DNA from: Halictus rubicundus
Taxonomy: Eukaryota > Arthropoda > Insecta > Hymenoptera > Halictidae
Direction: 5' to 3'
DNA: 64,000 bases
Assembly: GCF_050948215.1 (NCBI RefSeq)
Contig: NW_027488881.1
Span: 124,001-188,000, forward strand
Shown piece by piece: positions 27,991 through 39,488 of the stretch. The stretch's first letter is position 1. The number at the start of each line of letters is the position of its first letter. A program made the position numbers and the translations under genes. The notes below the pieces were generated by a model, which did not search any database, had not been told where the DNA came from, and saw nothing but the letters and a program-made list of their open reading frames with translations.

Positions 27991-28980
27991 TAGGATAGAA
28001 TAGTGGATAGGATAGCATGGATGATAGTATAGAGGATAGAATAGAGTATTGGATGGGATGAGGATATTATAGGATAGAGGATAGGTTAGGTTTGACGACA
28101 GGATAGGATAGAGGATAGGATAGGATAAAAGGATAGGATGGGATAGAGGATAGGATCGGATAGAGGATAGGATAGGATAGAGGATAGGATAGGATAGAGG
28201 ATAGGATGAGTTAAAGGATAGGATATGGTTGAGGATAGGATTGGATAGAGGATAGGATAGGATAGATGATAGGATAGGATAGAGGATAGGATAGGATAGA
28301 GGATAGGATAGGATAGAGGATAGGATAGGATAGAGGATAGGATATTATAGAGGATATTATAGGGTAGAAGATAGTATAGGATAGAGGATACGATATGATA
28401 GGCGATATGATAGGATAGAGGACAGGATAGGATAGAGGATAGGATAGTATAGTGGATAGGATAGGATTGAGGATAGGATAGGATAGAGGATAGGATAGGA
28501 TAGAGAATAGGATAGGATAGAGGATATTATAGGGTAGGAGATAGGATAGGATAGAGGATACGATATGATAGAGGATAGGATAGAGGATAGGATATAATGC
28601 AGTATAGGATAGGATTGAGGATAGGATAGGATAGAGGATAGGATAGGGGATAGGATAGAATAGAGGATAGGATAGGATGGAGAATATGATAGGATAGATG
28701 ATATTATGGGAAAGAGGATAATAAATGATAGAGGATACGATATTGTAGAGGATAGGATAGGATAGATGATATTATAGGATAGAGGATACGATATTATAGA
28801 GGATAGGATAGGATAGAGGATAGAATAGGATAGATGATAGGATAGGATAGAGGATAGGATAGGATAGAGGATAGGATAGAATAGTGGATAGGATAGGATA
28901 GAGGATACGATAGGATAGAGGATAGGATAGGATAGAGGATAGGATAGGATAGAGGATAGTATAGGATAGAGGATAGGATA
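27991..28980. repeat. Duplicated satellite block, copy 2 (offset 6810)
   Basis: This is the partner of 21,181-22,170, with the same order of variant units and no net indel over about 990 bp. It ends just before the second copy of the 2,558-bp duplication. Confidence 0.8.
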
Positions 28981-28982
28981 GG

Positions 28983-30535
28983 ATAGGATAGAGGATAGGA
29001 TAGGATAGAGAATAGGATATTATAGAGGATATTATAGGGTAGAGGATAGGATAGGATAGAGGATAGGATAGGATAGAGAATAGGATAGGATAGAGGACAT
29101 TATAGGATAGAAGATAGGATAGGATAGAGGATATTATAGGGTAGAAGATAGGATAGGATAGAGGATACGATATGATAGAGGATAGGATAGAGGATAGGAT
29201 ATAATGCAGTATAGGATAGGATTGAGGATAGGATAGGATAGAGTATAGGATAGGGGATAGGATAGAATAGAGGATAGGATAGGATAGAGGATAGGATAGG
29301 ATAGAGGATAGAATAGGATAGAGAATAGGATAGGATAGAGGATAGGATAGCATAGAGGATAGGATAGGATAGAGGATAGGATTGGATAGAGGATAGGATA
29401 GGATAGAGGATAGGATAGGATAGAGGATAGGATAGGATAGAGGATAGGATAGGATAGAGGGTAGGATAGGATAGAGGATAGGATAGGATAGAGGATAGGA
29501 TGGGGGATTGGATAGGATACAGGATAGGATAGGATAGAGGATAGGATAGGATAGAGGATAGGATAGGATAGAGGATAGGATAGCATAGAGGATAGGATAG
29601 GATAGAGGATAGGATTGGATAGAGGATAGGATAGGATAGAGGATAGGATAGGATAGAGGATAGGATAGGATAGGATAGAGGATAGGATTGAGGATAGAGC
29701 ATAGGATGGAGGATAGGATAGGATAGAGGATAGGATAGGATAGAGGATAGGATAGGATAGAGGATAGGATAGGATAGAGGATGGGATAGGATAGAGGATA
29801 GGATAGGATAGAGGAGAGGAGAGGATAGAGGATAGGATAGGATAGAGGATAGGATAGGATAGAGAATAGGATAGGATAGAGGATATTATAGGGTAGAAAA
29901 TAGGATAGTATAGAGGATACGATAGGATTGAGGATAGGATAGAGGATAGGATATAATGCAGTATAGGATAGGATTGAGGATGGGATAGGATAGAGGATAG
30001 GATAGGGGATAGGATACAATAGAGGATAGGATAGGATAGAGGATAGGTTAGGATAGAGAATAGGATAGGATAGAGGATAGGATAGGTTTGAGGATAGGAT
30101 AGGATAGAGGATAGGATAGAGGATAGGATAGGATAGAGGATTGGATAGGATACAGGATAGGATTGAGGATAGGATAGGATAGAGAATAGGATAGGCTAGT
30201 GAATAGGATAGGATTGAGAATATTATAGGATAGAGGTTAGGATAGGATAGAGGATGCGATATGGTAGAGGATAGGTTAGGATGGAGGATAGGATAGGGGA
30301 TTGGATAGGATATAGTATAGGATTGGATAGATAGTAGGATAGGATAGGGAAAAGGATAGGATTAAGGATAGGATAGGATAGAGGATAGGATAGGATAGAG
30401 GATAGGATAGGACAGAGGATAGGATAGGATAGATGATAGTATAGGATAGAGGATAGGATAGGATAGAGAATAGGATATTATAGAGGATATTATAGAGTAG
30501 AGGATAGGATAGGATAGGATATGATGGGCGATATG
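28983..30535. repeat. Duplicated satellite block, copy 2 (offset 2558)
   Basis: This is the partner of 26,425-27,960. Small differences include GAGGACATTATAGG (29,093) against GAGGATAGAATAGG (26,535) and GAGGAGAGGAGAGG near 29,812. One 17-mer is gained near 30,030. Confidence 0.82.
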
Positions 30536-31269
30536 ATAGGATAGATGACAGGATAGGATAGAGGATAGGATAGGATAGAGAATAGGATATTATAGAGGAT
30601 ATTATAGAGTAGAGGATAGGATAGGATAGAGGATACGATATGATAGGCGATATGATAGGATAGATGACAGGATAGGATAGAGGATAGGATAGAGTAGTGG
30701 ATAGGATAGCATGGATGATACTATAGAGGATAGAATAGAGTATAGGATGGGATGAGGATATTATAGGATAGAGGATAGGTTAGGTTTGACGACAGGATAG
30801 GATAGAAGATAGGATAGGATACAGGATAGGATAGGATAGAGGATAGGATAGGATAGAGGATAGGATAGGATAGAGGATAGTATAGGATAGAGGATACGAT
30901 AGGATAGAGGATAGGATAGGATAGAGGATAGGATAGAGGATATGATTGGATAGAGGATAGGGTAGAATTTGGATAGAATACAGGATAGGATAGGATAGAG
31001 GATAGGATAGGATAGAGAATAGGATATTATAGAGGATATTATAGGGTAGAGGATAGGATAGGATAGAGGATAGGATAGGATAGAGAATAGGATAGGATAG
31101 AGGATATTATAGGGTAGATGATAGGATAGGATAGACGATACGATATGATAGAGGATAGGATAGAGGATAGGATATAATGCAGTATAGGATAGGATTGAGG
31201 ATAGGATAGGATAGAGGATAGGATAGGGTATAGGATAGAATAGAGGATAGGATAGGATGGAGAATATGA

Positions 31270-32060
31270 TAGGATAGAGAATAGGATATTATAGAGGATA
31301 TTATAGGGTAGAGGATAGGATAGGATAGAGGATAGGATAGGATAGAGAATAGGATAGGATAGAGGACATTATAGGATAGAAGATAGGATAGGATAGAGGA
31401 TATTATAGGGTAGAAGATAGGATAGGATAGAGGATACGATATGATAGATGATAGGATAGAGGATAGAATATAATGCAGTATAGGATAGGATTGAGGATAG
31501 GATAGGATAGAGGATAGGATAGGGGATAGGATAGAATAGAGGATAGGATAGGATAGAGGGTAGGATAGGATAGAGGATAGGATAGGATAGAGGATAGGAT
31601 GGGGGATTGGATAGGATACAGGATAGGATAGGATAGAGGATAGGATAGGATAGAGGATAGGATAGGATAGAGGATAGGATAGGATAGAGGATAGGATAGG
31701 ATAGAGGATGGGATAGGATAGAGGATAGGATAGGATAGAGGATAGGTGAGGGTAGAGGATAGGATAGGATAGAGGATAGGATAGGATAGAGAATAGGATA
31801 GGATAGAGGATATTAGAGGGTAGAAAATAGGATAGTATAGAGGATACGATAGGATTGAGGATAGGATAGAGGATAGGATATAATGCAGTATAGGATAGGA
31901 TTGAGGATGGGATAGGATAGAGGATAGGATAGGGGATAGGATACAATAGAGGATAGGATAGGATAGAGGATAGGATAGGATAGAGAATAGGATAGGATAG
32001 AGGATAGGATAGGTTTGAGGATAGGATAGGATAGAGGATAGGATAGGATAGAGGATAGGA
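31270..32060. repeat. Shortened third copy of the 2558-offset block
   Basis: The marker ATTATAGAGGATATTATAGGG at 31,288 corresponds to 29,019 (offset 2,269), whereas the far end at 31,946 corresponds to 30,019 (offset 1,927). The copy has therefore lost a net 342 bp internally, around 31,550. The GATGGGGGATTGG and GATACAATAGAGG landmarks are retained. Confidence 0.7.
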
Positions 32061-32330
32061 TAGGATAGAGGATAGGATAGGATAGAGGTTACTAGAGGAT
32101 AGAGGATAGGATAGGATAGAGGATAGGATAGGATAGAGGATAGGATGGGGGATTGGATAGGATACAGGATAGGATAGGATAGAGGATAGGATAGGGGATT
32201 GGAAAGGATAGAGGATAGGATTGGATAGAGGATATAAAAGGATAGAGGATAGGATAGGATAGAGGATAGGTTAGGATAGAGGATTGGATAGAATAGTGGA
32301 TATTAGAGGCTAGAGGATAGGATAGGATAG

Positions 32331-32840
32331 AAGATAGTATACGGTAGAGTATAGGATAGGATAGAGGATGGGATAGGATAGAGGATACTATAGGATAGAG
32401 GATAGGATAGGATAGAGGATATTATAGGATAGAGGATAGTATAGAATAGAGGATAGGATAGGATAGAGGATGGGATAGGATAGAGTATACGATAGAATAG
32501 AGGATGGGATAGGATAGAGGATAGAGGATAGGATATAGGATAGGATAGGAGGATTGGATAGGATAGAGGATACTATAGGATAGATGATAGGATAGGTTAG
32601 AGGATCGGATAGGATAGGGTATAGGGTAGGATTGAGGATAGGTTAGGATAGAGGATAGGATAGAGGATACGATAGAGGATTGGATAGGATTAAGGATTGG
32701 ATAGAATAGAGGATATTATAGGATAGAGGATAGGATAGGATAGAGGATAGTATAGGATAGAGTATAGGATAGGATAGAGGACAGGATAGGATAGAGGATA
32801 GGATAGACCATAGGATCGGATAGAGGATAGCATAGGGGAT
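32331..32840. repeat. Domain III duplicated cassette, copy 1
   Basis: This cassette runs from AAGATAGTATACGGTAGAG (32,331) past GGATTAAGGATTGGATAG (near 32,686). It is repeated at 35,224-35,732 with offset 2,893, then 2,892 after a 1-bp indel near 32,546. Related sequence also occurs in domain I units 4 and 5 (about 9,500-9,960 and 15,600-16,060). Confidence 0.78.
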
Positions 32841-33060
32841 TGGATAGGATAGAGGATAGTATAGGATAGAGGATAGGATAGGATAGAGGAGAGGATATAA
32901 TAGAGGATAGGATCGGATAGAGGATAGGATAGGGGATTGGATAGGACAGAGGATATGAGACGATAGAGGATTGGATAGGGGAATTGGATAGGATAGAGGA
33001 CAGGAGACGATAGAGGATAGGATAGGATAGAGGATAGGAGACGATAGAGGATAGGATAGG

Positions 33061-33285
33061 GTAGAGGATGGGATAGGATTGAGGAAAGGATAGGATAGAG
33101 GATAGGATAGAATAGGATAGAGTACAGGATAGGATAGAGGATAGGATAGGATAGAGGATGCGATAGAGGATAGGATACGATAGAGGATATCATAGGATTG
33201 AGGACAGGATAGGATAAAGGATACAATAGAGGATTGGATAGCATAGAGGATAGGATAGGATAGAGGATACGATGGAGGATAGGAT
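33061..33285. repeat. Domain III duplicated block, copy 1 (offset 823)
   Basis: This block matches 33,884-34,108. Anchors are GTAGAGGATGGGATAGGATT at 33,061/33,884 and TTGAGGACAGG at 33,198/34,021. Both copies hold GATACAATAGAGGATTGG. Confidence 0.78.
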
Positions 33286-33883
33286 AGGATAGAGGATAGG
33301 ATAGGATAGAGGATAGGATAGGATAGAGGATAGGATAGGATAGAGGATAGGATAGGATAGAGGATAGTATAGGATAGAGGATAGGATAGGATAGAGGATA
33401 GGATAGGATAGAGGATAGGATAGGATAGAGGATAGGATAGGATAGAGGATATAAAAGGATAGAGGATAGGATAGGATAGAGGATAGGTTAGGATAGAGGA
33501 TTGGATAGAATAGTGGATATTACAGGCTAGAGGATAGGATAGGATAGAAGATAGTATACGGTAGAGTATAGGATAGGATAGAGGATGGGATAGGATAGAG
33601 GATACTATAGGATAGAGGATAGGATAGGTTAGAGGATATTATATTATAGAGGATAGTATAGAATAGAGGATAGGATACGATATAGGATCGGATAGGATAG
33701 AGGATAGGATAGGATAGAGGATAGGATACGATAGAGGATAGGGTAGGATAGAGGATACGATATTATAGAGGATTGCATAGGATAGGGGATATTATAGGAT
33801 AAGGAATAATATAGGATAGCGGATAGGATACGATATAGGATTGGATTGGATAGAGGATAGGATACGATAGAGGATAGGATAGG

Positions 33884-34108
33884 GTAGAGGATGGGATAGG
33901 ATTGAGGAAAGGATAGGATAGAGGATAGGATAGAATAGGATAGAGTACAGTATAGGATAGAGGATAGGATAGGATAGAGGATGCGATAGAGGATAGGATA
34001 CGATAGAGGATATCATAGGATTGAGGACAGGATAGGATAAAGGATACAATAGAGGATTGGATAGCATAGAGGATAGGATAGGATAGAGGATACGATGGAG
34101 GATAGGAT
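33884..34108. repeat. Domain III duplicated block, copy 2 (offset 823)
   Basis: This is the partner of 33,061-33,285. One visible difference is GAGTACAGTATAGG here against GAGTACAGGATAGG in copy 1. Confidence 0.78.
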
Positions 34109-35223
34109 ACGATAGAGGATATCATAGGATTGAGGATAGGATAGGATAGAGGATAGGATAGGATAGAGGATAGGATAGGATAGGATAGAGGATAGGATAG
34201 GATAGAGGATAGTATAGGATAGAGGATAGGATAGGACAGAGGGTAGGATAGGATAGAAAATAGGATAGGACAGAGGATAGGATGGGATAAAATATAGGAT
34301 AGGATAGAGGATAGGATGGGGGATTGGATAGGATACAGGATAGGATAGGATAGAGGATAGGTTAGGATAGAGGATTGGATGGAATAGTGGATATTAGAGG
34401 CTAGAGGATAGGATAGGATAGAGGATAGTATAGGGTAGAGTATAGGATAGGATAGAGGATGGGATAGGATAGAGGATACTATAGGATAAAGGATAGGATA
34501 GGATAGAGGATAGGATAGGATTGAGGATAAGATAGGATAGAGGATAGGATATGATAGAGAATAGGATAGGATAGAGGATAAGATGAGATAAAGGATAGGA
34601 TAGGGTTGAGGATAGGATCGGATAAAGAATAGGATAGGATAGAGGATAGGATAGGATAGAGGATAGGATAGGATAGAGGATAGGATAGGATAGAGGATAC
34701 GGTAGAATTTGGATACTATACAGGATAGGATACGATAGAGGATAGGATAGGATAGAGAATAGGATATTATAGAGGATATTATAGGGTAGAGGATGGGATA
34801 GGATAGAGGATACGATATGATAGGCGATATGATAGGATAGAGGACAGGATAGGTTAGAGGATAGTATAGGATGGAGGATGGGATAGGATAGAGGATAGGA
34901 TAGGATAGAGGATAGGAGAGGATAGAGGATAGGATAGGATAGAGGATAGGATCGGATAGAGGATAGGATAGGATAGAGAATAGGATAGGATAGAGGATAG
35001 GATAGGATTGAGGATCGGATAGGGGATTGGATGGGATGGAGGATATGAGACGATAGAGGATAGGATAGGGGATTGGATAGGATAGAGGACAGGAGACGAT
35101 AGAGGATAGGATAGGATAGAGGATAGGAGACGATAGAGGATAGGATAGGGGATTGGATAGGATAGAAGATAGGATAGAGTATAGGATAGGATAGAGGATA
35201 GGATAGGGGATTGGATAGGATAG

Positions 35224-35732
35224 AAGATAGTATACGGTAGAGTATAGGATAGGATAGAGGATGGGATAGGATAGAGGATACTATAGGATAGAGGATAGGA
35301 TAGGATAGAGGATATTATAGGATAGAGGATAGTATAGAATAGAGGATAGGATAGGATAGAGGATGGGATAGGATAGAGTATACGATAGAATAGAGGATGG
35401 GATAGGATAGAGGATAGAGGATAGGATATAGGATAGGATGGAGGATTGGATAGGATAGAGGATACTATAGGATAGATGATAGGATAGGTTAGAGGATCGG
35501 ATAGGATAGGGTATAGGGTAGGATTGAGGATAGGTTAGGATAGAGGATAGGATAGAGGATACGATAGAGGATTGGATAGGATTAAGGATTGGATAGAATA
35601 GAGGATATTATAGGATAGAGGATAGGATAGGATAGAGGATAGTATAGGATAGAGTATAGGATAGGATAGAGGACAGGATAGGATAGAGGATAGGATAGAG
35701 GATAGGATCGGATAGAGGATAGGATAGGATAC
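35224..35732. repeat. Domain III duplicated cassette, copy 2
   Basis: This is the partner of 32,331-32,840. It begins at AAGATAGTATACGG and contains GGATTAAGGATTGG at 35,579. The flanks differ: here it follows GGGGATTGGATAGG, while copy 1 follows GAGGCTAGAGGATAGG. Confidence 0.78.
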
Positions 35733-37752
35733 AGAATAGGATAGGATAGAGGATAGGATAGGATTGAGGATCGGATAGGGGATTGGATAGGACAGAGGAT
35801 ATGAGACGATAGGGGATAGGATAGGGGATTGGATAGGATAGAGGACAGGAGACGATAGAGGATAGGATAGGATAGAGGATAGGAGACGATAGAGGATAGG
35901 ATAGGGTAGAGGATGGGATAAGATTGAGGATAGGATAGGATAGAGGATAGGATAGGATAGAGGATAGGATACAATAGAGGATAGGGTAGGATAGAGGATA
36001 CGATATTATAGAGGATTGGATAGGATAGGGGATATTATAGGATAAGGAATAAGATAGGATAGCGGATAGGATACGATATAGGATCGGATAGGATAGAGGA
36101 TAGGATAGGATAGAGGATAGGATACGATAGAGGATAGGGTAGGATAGAGGATACGATATTATAGAGGATTGCATAGGATTGGGGATATTATAGGATAAGG
36201 AATAATATAGGATAGCGGATAGGATACGATATAGGATTGGATTGGATAGAGGATAGGATAGGATAGAGGATAGGATAGGATACAGGAGAGAATAGGATTG
36301 AGGATAAGATAGGATAGAGGATAGGATAGAATAGAGAATTGGATAGGGGATTGGATACGATAGAGGATAGGATAGGATTGAGGATAGGATAGGAAAGAGG
36401 ATAGGATAGTAAAGAGGTTAGGATAGGATAGAGGATAGGATAGGATAGAGAATAGGATAGGATAGAGGATAGGACAGAGGATAGGATAGGGGATTGGATA
36501 GGATAGAGGATAGGATAGGATTGAGGATAAGATAGGATAGAGGATAGGATAGGGTAGAGGATAGGATAGGATAGAGAATAGGATAGGATAGATGATATAA
36601 TGGGCAAGAGGATAGGATATGATAGAGGATACGATATTATAGAGCATAGGATAATATACAGGATAGGATAGGATAGAGGATAGGATAGGATTGAGGATGG
36701 GATAGGATAGAGGATTGGATAGAGGATAGGACAGGATAGAGGATAGGATAGGGGATTGGATAAAATAGAGGATAGGATACGATAGACGACAGGATAGGAT
36801 AGAGGATAGGATAGGATAGAGAATAGGATAGAATAGATGATAGGATAGGGGATTGGATATGATAGAGGATAGGAGACGATAGAGGATAGGATACAATAGA
36901 GGATAAGATAGGATAGAGAATAGGATAGGAAAGGTGATATTGTAGGAAAGAGGATAGGATATGATAGAGGATACGATATTATAGAGGATAGGATAGGATA
37001 CAGGATAGTATATGATAGTGGATAGGAAAGGATAGACGATAGGATAGAGTATAGGATAGAGGATTGGATAGGATAGAGGATATTACAGGATAGATGATAG
37101 GATAGTATAGCGGATAGGATAGGATAGAGTATAGGATAATATTGAGGATAGGATAGGGTTGAGGATAGGATAGGATATTGGATAGGATAGGATAGAGGAT
37201 AGGAAAGACGCTAGGATATGATATAGGATACGATATTATAGAGGATAGGATAGGATAGAGGACAGTATAGGATAGAGGATATGATAGGATTGAGGATAGG
37301 ACATAATAGAGGGTAGGATAGGATACAGTATAGCATATAATAGAGGAAAGGATAGGATTGCGGATAGGATAGTATAGGTGATAGGATAGGATAGAGGATA
37401 GGATAGGATACAGGATAGGATAAGATAGAGGATAGGTTAGGATAGAGGATAGGACAGAGTATAGGGTAGGGGATTGGATAGGATAGAGGATTGAATAGGA
37501 TTGAGGATAGGATAGGATAGAGGATAGGATAGGATAGAGGATAGAATAGTATTGAGGATAAGATAGGATAGAAGATAGGATAGGACAGAGAATAGGATAG
37601 GATAGATGATATTATGGGCAAGAGGATAGGATATGATAGAGGATACGATATTATAGAGGATAGGATACTATACAGGATAGGATAGGATAGAGGACAGGAT
37701 AGGATTGAAGATAGGATAGGATAGAAGATAGGATAAGATTGAGGATAGGATA

Positions 37753-37756
37753 GGAT
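37753..37756. repeat. Putative target-site duplication, left (GGAT)
   Basis: GGAT lies immediately before the island and is repeated immediately after it at 39,508-39,511. GGAT is common in the satellite, so the match alone is weak. The support comes from the 17-bp register being restored when the island and one GGAT are removed. Confidence 0.6.
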
Positions 37757-37765
37757 TGTAACCGT
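37757..37765. repeat. Left terminal inverted repeat (TGTAACCGT)
   Basis: This 9-bp sequence is the exact reverse complement of 39,499-39,507. The match stops at the tenth base (T on the left, A on the inverted right end), so the terminal repeat is short. Its junction with satellite sequence is abrupt. Confidence 0.75.
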
Positions 37766-37890
37766 TCATTCCTCTTTCGACTGCGTTGATTGGATTTTTC
37801 CCTGTCCCGACGACTCAAGGGTTATTTATATTAAGACACGGGGGCCGGTTACTACCCCCAATTCCCTACGCGTGTAAATTCGCGAAGGAG

Positions 37891-38040
37891 ATGGATTCGT
37901 GCCTCCAGGCACTGGAAAGCGGCGAGGTTTGGACGAGACAAATAAAGCTTGTAGACAAATTACTGGTAAAATTGGCAGTATATTCTTGGAAGAACTATTT
38001 TTGTTTTGACGAGCAATCTCTCCGGTATTCTCGGAGATGA
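37891..38040 (+). other. Weak open frame inside the element (49 codons)
   Basis: An ATG at 37,891 opens a 49-codon frame ending at TGA 38,038-38,040. Without requiring ATG, the frame stays open back to at least 37,786 (84 codons). The predicted peptide is ordinary in composition, with a KLVDKLLVKLAVYSWKNYF stretch that could be a short amphipathic helix. I recognise no domain. No splice sites or supporting homology could be judged. An AATAAA at 37,941-37,946 lies inside the frame. It could be a fragment of an ancestral coding region or chance. Confidence 0.15.
37941..37946 (+). promoter_or_regulatory. Candidate polyadenylation signal AATAAA
   Basis: The exact hexamer AATAAA lies 185 bp inside the element, about 110 bp after an AT-rich TATTTATATTAAG stretch at 37,823-37,835. 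In an LTR such elements would be expected, but one hexamer is likely by chance in 1.75 kb, so this is only a candidate. Confidence 0.2.
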
Positions 38041-38283
38041 GCTATTTGTTTACAGGACGACTCGTGATCTGTCCCGACGTACGGGGCAATAAATTCCTCT
38101 ATGACGACGCGCTGAATACCGCGTAACGGTAATCCGTACCGAGTTCTCGCAACACGTAAACACGCAATGTACGCCGTGTTACGACGCACGCAGTTCGCTC
38201 GCTTTGCCTCTACACCTGGTTCTTTTTTATAAACGATTCTAACGATTTGAATGCGTATCGCGCCTCACGATATGCGAATTCGT

Positions 38284-38541
38284 GACCTGTCTAACCAACC
38301 GTGCACTCGGCCGCGAATGCGTACGAGTAGTCCGGTTGGAGACACACACTAAAAACCCCTGGCACTCCACGCGACCGAGGAGTTTACTCTTCAGCACGAT
38401 ACGTGGCCTCCGAGCAATCTCCGTATCGGTAGCGGCAGAATGACAAGAATTGTGCACAGTCTGCTCGCTCTAATCCGACCCGTGTGCCTGACGCAGTGAC
38501 GGTTGAACGACTCGTTTCGACCTCGTAACCGATCGAAGGCG
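38284..38541. repeat. 258-bp tandem repeat in the element, copy 1
   Basis: This is the first of three direct repeats. Shared landmarks fall at constant spacing: GGAGACACACACT (38,338 in this copy), CTTCAGCACGAT and GTGGCCTCCGA in the centre, and AGCGGCAGAATGA (38,431). The 258-bp length is 86 codons. A tail resembling the end of a repeat (GCGTATCGCGCCTCACGAT, near 38,250) precedes copy 1, hinting at a decayed earlier copy. Confidence 0.88.
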
Positions 38542-38800
38542 AACCCGTCAGACCACCCAAGTATTTGGCCGAATTCTCGTACAAATAGCCCAAGTGGAGA
38601 CACACACTAAAAACCCCTGGCACTCCACGCAACTAAGAAGTTTACTCTTCAGCACGATGCGTGGCCTCCGAGCAATCTCCGTGTAAGTAGCGGCAGAATG
38701 ACAAGGATTGTGCAAGGTTCGGTCGTATCGAATCGACCCGAAGGGAAATTGTGAGTTCGTTCGAACAATCCGTATGCGTACGACGCACTGCACGATTGTG
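38542..38800. repeat. 258-bp tandem repeat in the element, copy 2 (259 bp)
   Basis: This copy is closest to copy 1: a stretch from GAGACACACACTAAAAACCC through AGCGGCAGAATGACAAG is nearly identical, with the AGCGGCAGAATG landmark at 38,689. The end of the copy (38,730-38,800) diverges strongly from copy 1. On the - strand, copies 1 and 2 can both be read as ...CHSAATxTEIARRPRIVLKSKLL..., so a decayed coding repeat is possible but unproven. Confidence 0.88.
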
Positions 38801-38977
38801 GACTTGTCAGACCGTCCATACACTCGTCCGAATACTCGTACGAGTGGTCTGGATGGAGACGCACAACAAGCCGTAGGTCACGCCACGCTACCAAGGACTA
38901 CGCTCTTCAGCACGATACGTGGCCTCCGAACGTCTTCCTTGTTGATAGCGGCAGAATGATCACGACCATGCAAATCC
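38801..38977. repeat. 258-bp tandem repeat in the element, copy 3, partial
   Basis: Similarity to copies 1 and 2 runs from GACTTGTCAGACC through AGCGGCAGAATGA (38,947), then stops near 38,970. It is the most diverged copy, with changes around CACAACAAGCCG and GAACGTCTTCC. The landmark spacing of 258-259 bp is maintained. Confidence 0.8.
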
Positions 38978-39191
38978 CACCGAAGCAGTGCTGGGCATTT
39001 CAAACGAGAACCACGAAAATTACGATGACGAAGTGTCCACTCGGTACCACGATTACGACGAAAGATTTATGAATTTTAAATTACCCGTGATAATTCCACA
39101 GAACACAAACTGCGTCTTAATGGTCGGCAATGCCACAGCGCAGTTTGCACCTGTGACTCCTCGGTTTGAGGCGCGTACGTGTCGAGGATAG
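38949..39191 (+). other. Weak open frame inside the element, no ATG at its start
   Basis: The frame is open from just after a TAG at 38,946-38,948 to the TAG at 39,189-39,191. The only internal ATGs are late (39,069 onward). The predicted sequence has an acidic, Asp/Tyr/His-rich part (NENHENYDDEVSTRYHDYDE) followed by a more hydrophobic stretch. No family is recognised. It may be a fragment of a coding exon or chance. Confidence 0.12.
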
Positions 39192-39215
39192 AACAGTCGG
39201 TTTGCCTGTTCTATC
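39187..39215. other. Strong hairpin, 10-bp stem
   Basis: GATAGAACAG (39,187-39,196) and CTGTTCTATC (39,206-39,215) are perfect reverse complements separated by a 9-nt loop. It lies about 290 bp from the element's right end. There is no T-tract after it, so it is not a bacterial-type terminator. It may be an RNA or DNA structure used by the element. Confidence 0.7.
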
Positions 39216-39320
39216 GGGTCGGTTTTGACCCCTCGATCGCGTACCGTGTTTCGCCGACGGGACACTTCGCGAGACGCGTGCGGCTAGAACCGCTTCCAGA
39301 TGTAGAGTGATCTATCTGCG

Positions 39321-39369
39321 GCACGCATCGACCTCCTTCGATCGGTATCAAGTGGGGATCGATGCGTGC
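39321..39369. other. 11-bp perfect inverted repeat
   Basis: GCACGCATCGA (39,321-39,331) pairs perfectly with TCGATGCGTGC (39,359-39,369) across 27 nt. It is followed directly by another hairpin, so this 70-bp stretch could fold as two adjacent stems. Confidence 0.7.
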
Positions 39370-39371
39370 GC

Positions 39372-39391
39372 ATTGCGACAAGTGTCGCAAT
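39372..39391. other. 9-bp near-palindromic hairpin
   Basis: ATTGCGACA and TGTCGCAAT are perfect reverse complements separated by AG only. Such a short spacer makes a DNA palindrome or protein-binding site as likely as an RNA hairpin. Confidence 0.65.
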
Positions 39392-39488
39392 ATCTCGCGG
39401 TCCTTTTCTCCGTCAGGACTCGCGGGTTACGTCACGGAGCGTTATGGTGGGGTCGACATCGACGTTCGATATATGGGGTGTATCAATA

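Larger units (their letters stand above)
1..37756. repeat. 17-bp satellite array, left arm
   Basis: The whole interval is made of the 17-bp unit AGAGGATAGGATAGGAT and near variants. The unit divides into AGAGGAT + AGGAT + AGGAT. Most departures are single substitutions (for example GATACGAT, GATCGGAT, GATTGGAT, GATGGGAT) or gain or loss of a pentamer, giving 12-bp and 22-bp spacings. On the + strand nearly all bases are A, G or T, and C appears only at variant positions. TAG occurs three times per unit, so the + strand is closed in all frames, while the canonical - strand has no stop codon. There is no gene-like sequence in this interval. The array runs off the window's left edge, so its full size is unknown. 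Confidence 0.97.
32061..37756. repeat. Domain III, degenerate satellite left of the island
   Basis: Substituted units outnumber canonical ones here. GGGGATTGGATAGG, GGAGACGATAGAGG, GATGGGATAGG and GATATTATAGG are frequent, and perfect 17-mer runs are short (the longest is near 33,280-33,440). An odd unit, GAGGTTACTAGAGG, lies near 32,090. The domain contains internal duplications (listed separately) and modules shared with domain I. No gene is seen. Confidence 0.8.

Noticed and set aside
39187..39215. Rho-independent terminator
   Set aside because: The stem is good but no T-tract follows, and the setting is eukaryotic satellite.
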